This document shows positions 5,882 to 8,041 of a stretch of DNA of 8,041 bases, piece after piece. The DNA comes from Desulfovibrio sp. (GTDB lineage Bacteria > Desulfobacterota > Desulfovibrionia > Desulfovibrionales > Desulfovibrionaceae). The stretch's first letter is position 1. Each line of letters begins with the position of its first letter. The notes beneath the pieces were generated by a model. That model worked only from the letters and a program-made list of their open reading frames with translations, was not told where the DNA came from and did not search any database. Made by a program: the position numbers and the translations under genes. The stretch spans positions 1 through 8,041 of the forward strand of contig VSMX01000103.1 in the NCBI GenBank assembly GCA_009773975.1, written 5' to 3'.

Positions 5882-7969
5882 ATGCCCAAAATAATTGCCC
5901 TTGCGCTTGTCCTGTGCCTGATCGGAGCATCCGCTTCATGGGCCCGGAATCAGCATACTCCCGCGCAACAGGCGGATATCCAGGCCGCCATGACCGCCCG
6001 GGCCGAAAACATAATCGCCGATGCGGCCCAATCCGCCGGATTGCTGGCATCATTCGGCAATCCAGCCTGGGTGATGGACGCCGGCAAAAACAGGGCCGAC
6101 GTTCTGGTCGAATTCCAGCACGGGCCCCTGCCCGATCTGGCTGCCGCCGAATTTGGCATGATTGCATGCGCGCGTCTTGCCCAGAACTACGTTGTGGCCA
6201 AAATTCCTGTTCGCCGTCTTGGCCTGACCGTTACCTCGCCATCGCCCGACGGGCGTATGCGGGTTTATGGAACAGCCATCTATAACGGCAATCTGGCCGC
6301 CCTGATCTGGGAAAACGCCGGATTCAATCTCGACACTGCCGCGGCGCCCAAAGTTCCCGCGGAAGCAAAGGCCAAAGCGGCGTCCGAAAAGCCTGTAATC
6401 AGCCAGGCGCAAAAACAGCAAGCGGCTGCCAATGGCCAGCCAAAAGCCAGCCAGCCTGTTGAAGAGGAAGTAATCGAGGAAGAAGTTGTTGTTATTCAGC
6501 CACAGGTTCCCCAGGCACCACAGCAAGACCAGGCGGCCCCGCAACAGCAGGCAACCCCCAAACAGAAGCAAATACAACAATATCCCAACGATCTAACCCC
6601 CGGAGCCATTCGGCCGAAACCGAAAAAAAGCCAGGAATCCCCGTGCCCCTATATCCAGGGCCTTGCCAATCCGGAAAGCAGGCCCGCGCCCCCGGCGTCA
6701 GGCATGAACAAGCCGCGCGGGCCGCAAACCGGCTGCCCGTATCTGGACGGCAAAATTCCCGGCATGGTGCCGCCGCCTCCAGGCGCGCCGCAGAGAGGTG
6801 GCCCATATTTGCAGGGCAAGATGCCCGGAATGGTTCCGGCTCCAAAACCTGGCCCGCAGGTCAAATGCCCGTATCTGCAGGACATCTATAACAATAAAAA
6901 GAAAACTGCGCCCGACAACGGAGCCAATTCCGCCATCAATGTCAATCCGGCCGAACAATCCTATGAAGTAATGGCCCAAAATATCCTCAACGCCACATCT
7001 GCAGAACTTGGCCTTCAGGATATTTTCGGCAATCCCGCATATTCTCTGGAAGCCACGGACAGACAGGCCAATATGATGGTTCAGTTCCGCCAGGGCCCCC
7101 TTCCGGAAGAAGCGGCCATAGCCTACGGACTTTCAGCCTGCGAAAATCTTGCCCGGGCGTATGTGGTCAAAGGGCTTGGCATCAAAAAGCTTGCCCTGAC
7201 CGTTACCAGCCTTTTGCCCGATGGCGGCATGAATATCTACGGCACGGCTGTCTTCAATGGCAATATTGAAGATATCAACTGGCAAAACACCGGTCTTGTG
7301 GTCAATCCCGGTCCAGGTCAGCCTCCTGTTCCGCCTCTGCCATATATCAGCCAGCCAAATTCACCAGACGGACAGGCTGTCCGGAGACGTCCGTTAAATG
7401 TTCAACGCGCGCCGCAGAATCTGAAGCCTTCAATGCCGCCGGCCAATACGCAAAACCAGGCGTCCAATGCAACACCCAACGTGGCCCGGCAGCCAGTGGA
7501 AAAAGCCGTTCCCCAGCAGCAAAACACGATTCAGGAACAGCATAAACCGGCACCCGAGCAGCAGGCCGGGGAATCCCTGAAAGAGAATGCCCTGGACAAT
7601 GCCAATGAAGCCAACCAGGCATCTTATTCTTTCGAGGCAAGGCAGATTATCAATCATGCGGTAAGGGCAATCGGCCTGCAATCCACCTACGGCATGCCCG
7701 AGTACAGCGTTATTGCCGGCGACAAGAAAACTAATATCTATATTATTTTCAAACGTGGTCCAATGCCCGATGCCTCGGCTGCATCTTTTGGCCTGATGGC
7801 ATGCGAACAACTCGCGCGGGCCTGTATTTTAAAGGGTTTTGGAACACGTTATCTGGGCGTAACCGTCTGTTACGTCATGCCGGACGGCCGGCGCTATGAT
7901 TACGGCACGGCCATTTTCAACGGCAATCTTGACAATCTTTCGTGGGTTGTCGTTGACAGGATAATTTAA
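5882..7969 (+). CDS. Secreted protein with three copies of an unrecognised ~110-residue domain and Pro/Gln-rich linkers
   Basis: 695 residues, start fixed by GGAGG and a Sec signal peptide (1-21: Lys3, hydrophobic core, likely cleavage after SWA). The mature protein should be periplasmic or exported. Three domain copies, at about 38-149, 362-473 and 583-694, align without a single gap; hand counting gives about 40-45% identity between adjacent copies. Shared landmarks at fixed spacing are [FY]GxP (58/382/603), GP[LM]P (81/405/626), an invariant Cys in ACxxLA (96/420/641), PDG (122/446/667), YGTA (129/453/674), NGN (135/459/680) and Trp (143/467/688). Linker one (about 150-360) has an acidic Glu/Val patch (193-204), Gln/Pro/Ala-rich sequence and CPYLQ-like repeats; linker two (about 475-580) is Pro/Gln/Asn/Ala-rich with a single LPYIS. 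Copy three has two extra cysteines (648, 663). I know no family with this signature and assign no function; a multivalent envelope-binding or structural protein is one reading. Confidence 0.88.
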   Translation: MPKIIALALVLCLIGASASWARNQHTPAQQADIQAAMTARAENIIADAAQSAGLLASFGNPAWVMDAGKNRADVLVEFQHGPLPDLAAAEFGMIACARLAQNYVVAKIPVRRLGLTVTSPSPDGRMRVYGTAIYNGNLAALIWENAGFNLDTAAAPKVPAEAKAKAASEKPVISQAQKQQAAANGQPKASQPVEEEVIEEEVVVIQPQVPQAPQQDQAAPQQQATPKQKQIQQYPNDLTPGAIRPKPKKSQESPCPYIQGLANPESRPAPPASGMNKPRGPQTGCPYLDGKIPGMVPPPPGAPQRGGPYLQGKMPGMVPAPKPGPQVKCPYLQDIYNNKKKTAPDNGANSAINVNPAEQSYEVMAQNILNATSAELGLQDIFGNPAYSLEATDRQANMMVQFRQGPLPEEAAIAYGLSACENLARAYVVKGLGIKKLALTVTSLLPDGGMNIYGTAVFNGNIEDINWQNTGLVVNPGPGQPPVPPLPYISQPNSPDGQAVRRRPLNVQRAPQNLKPSMPPANTQNQASNATPNVARQPVEKAVPQQQNTIQEQHKPAPEQQAGESLKENALDNANEANQASYSFEARQIINHAVRAIGLQSTYGMPEYSVIAGDKKTNIYIIFKRGPMPDASAASFGLMACEQLARACILKGFGTRYLGVTVCYVMPDGRRYDYGTAIFNGNLDNLSWVVVDRII
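5993..6328 (+). repeat. Domain copy 1 of the secreted repeat protein (residues 38-149)
   Basis: First copy, directly after the signal peptide. Landmarks: FGNP 58-61, GPLPD 81-85, Cys96 within IACARLA, PDG 122-124, YGTAIYNGN 129-137, Trp143. It is the copy with YNGN rather than FNGN and with Gln instead of Arg after ACARLA. Confidence 0.85.
6644..6880 (+). repeat. CPYLQ-type short repeats in linker 1 (two 66-bp units plus flanking partial units)
   Basis: Four motif copies: CPYIQG (residue 255), CPYLDGKIPGMVP (285), GPYLQGKMPGMVP (307) and CPYLQD (329). The last three are exactly 22 residues apart, giving imperfect 66-bp tandem units at 6734-6799 and 6800-6865 with a partial third from 6866. 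The unit after the motif is Pro/Gly-rich. Three of four copies start with Cys; the third has Gly instead. Confidence 0.8.
6965..7300 (+). repeat. Domain copy 2 of the secreted repeat protein (residues 362-473)
   Basis: Landmarks: FGNP 382-385, GPLPE 405-409, Cys420 within SACENLA, PDG 446-448, YGTAVFNGN 453-461, Trp467. It aligns gap-free to copy 1 at an offset of 324 residues. Confidence 0.85.
7628..7963 (+). repeat. Domain copy 3 of the secreted repeat protein (residues 583-694)
   Basis: Landmarks: YGMP 603-606, GPMPD 626-630, Cys641 within MACEQLA, PDG 667-669, YGTAIFNGN 674-682, Trp688. It aligns gap-free to copy 1 at an offset of 545 residues and closes the protein. It differs by two additional cysteines (648 and 663), which could form a disulfide. 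Confidence 0.85.
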
Positions 7970-7986
7970 TTGAAGCAATTGTATTC

Positions 7987-8015
7987 TTGACATAATAGCA
8001 GGACATTATTACTTG
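7987..8015 (+). promoter_or_regulatory. Possible promoter for the gene starting at 8038
   Basis: A perfect -35-like TTGACA (7987-7992) lies in the 68-base gap after the repeat-protein gene. At 17 bases spacing the -10 position reads TACTTG (8010-8015), a poor match, so the call is weak. An alternative is CATAAT (7991-7996) as a -10 with TTGAAG (7970-7975) 15 bases upstream. A small AATTG-AAG-CAATT hairpin (7968-7980) precedes it without a T-run. Confidence 0.3.
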
Positions 8016-8024
8016 TTTTGCCAG

Positions 8025-8041
8025 AAGGAGCACAAGAATGG
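8025..8041 (+). CDS. Start of a further gene (Shine-Dalgarno and ATG only)
   Basis: AAGGAG (8025-8030) is seven bases upstream of ATG 8038-8040, and the window ends one base later. The strong, well-spaced ribosome binding site makes a real gene start likely; coding sequence begins at 8038. Nothing can be said about its product. Confidence 0.6.

Noticed and set aside
6644..6880. CRISPR or other non-coding direct-repeat array
   Set aside because: The 66-bp units are in frame within a long open gene, are imperfect at DNA level and are conserved at protein level, so they are coding repeats.
7953..7965. TTGACA-GG-ATAAT as a promoter
   Set aside because: The two boxes are only two bases apart and lie within the last codons of the repeat-protein gene, with no acceptable -10 at normal spacing.

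Overview
The window is a compact, entirely plus-strand stretch of a bacterial chromosome: one partial gene, five complete genes, and the first bases of another. Coding density, Gram-negative export signals (a lipobox lipoprotein and a Sec signal peptide), moderate GC content and the gene types suggest a proteobacterium. My impression is a Desulfovibrionaceae-like sulfate reducer. That is inference from family resemblance, because no marker gene is present. No mobile element, CRISPR array, rRNA or tRNA was seen, and no canonical rho-independent terminator.

Layout. 1-731: the 3' part of mazG, a two-domain nucleoside triphosphate pyrophosphohydrolase. 728-2623: a lipoprotein overlapping mazG by four bases (ATGA), whose layout follows the alpha-amylase/trehalose-synthase (GH13) family but whose catalytic positions look lost. 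2722-5118: a polytopic membrane protein resembling ArnT/PMT-type (GT-C) glycosyltransferases, with about 160 residues of Pro/Ala/Gln/Glu-rich, probably disordered sequence on each end. 5213-5524 and 5537-5779: two small unrecognised genes 12 bases apart, the second a one-TM protein. 5882-7969: a secreted protein with three gap-free copies of a roughly 110-residue domain I do not recognise, joined by Pro/Gln/Ala-rich linkers. The first linker carries a 22-residue repeat headed by CPYLQ-like motifs. 8038 onwards: the ATG of a further gene with a good Shine-Dalgarno sequence.

How they may work together. mazG is a housekeeping nucleotide-pool enzyme and is probably only a transcriptional neighbour. 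The rest are envelope proteins: a GH13-like lipoprotein, a GT-C-like membrane protein, a small membrane protein and a periplasmic repeat protein. Two of them appear to be degenerate relatives of carbohydrate enzymes, which suggests binding, scaffolding or altered catalysis in the cell envelope, but the sequence does not prove a joint pathway. The strongest candidate for something undescribed is the triple-domain secreted protein at 5882-7969.
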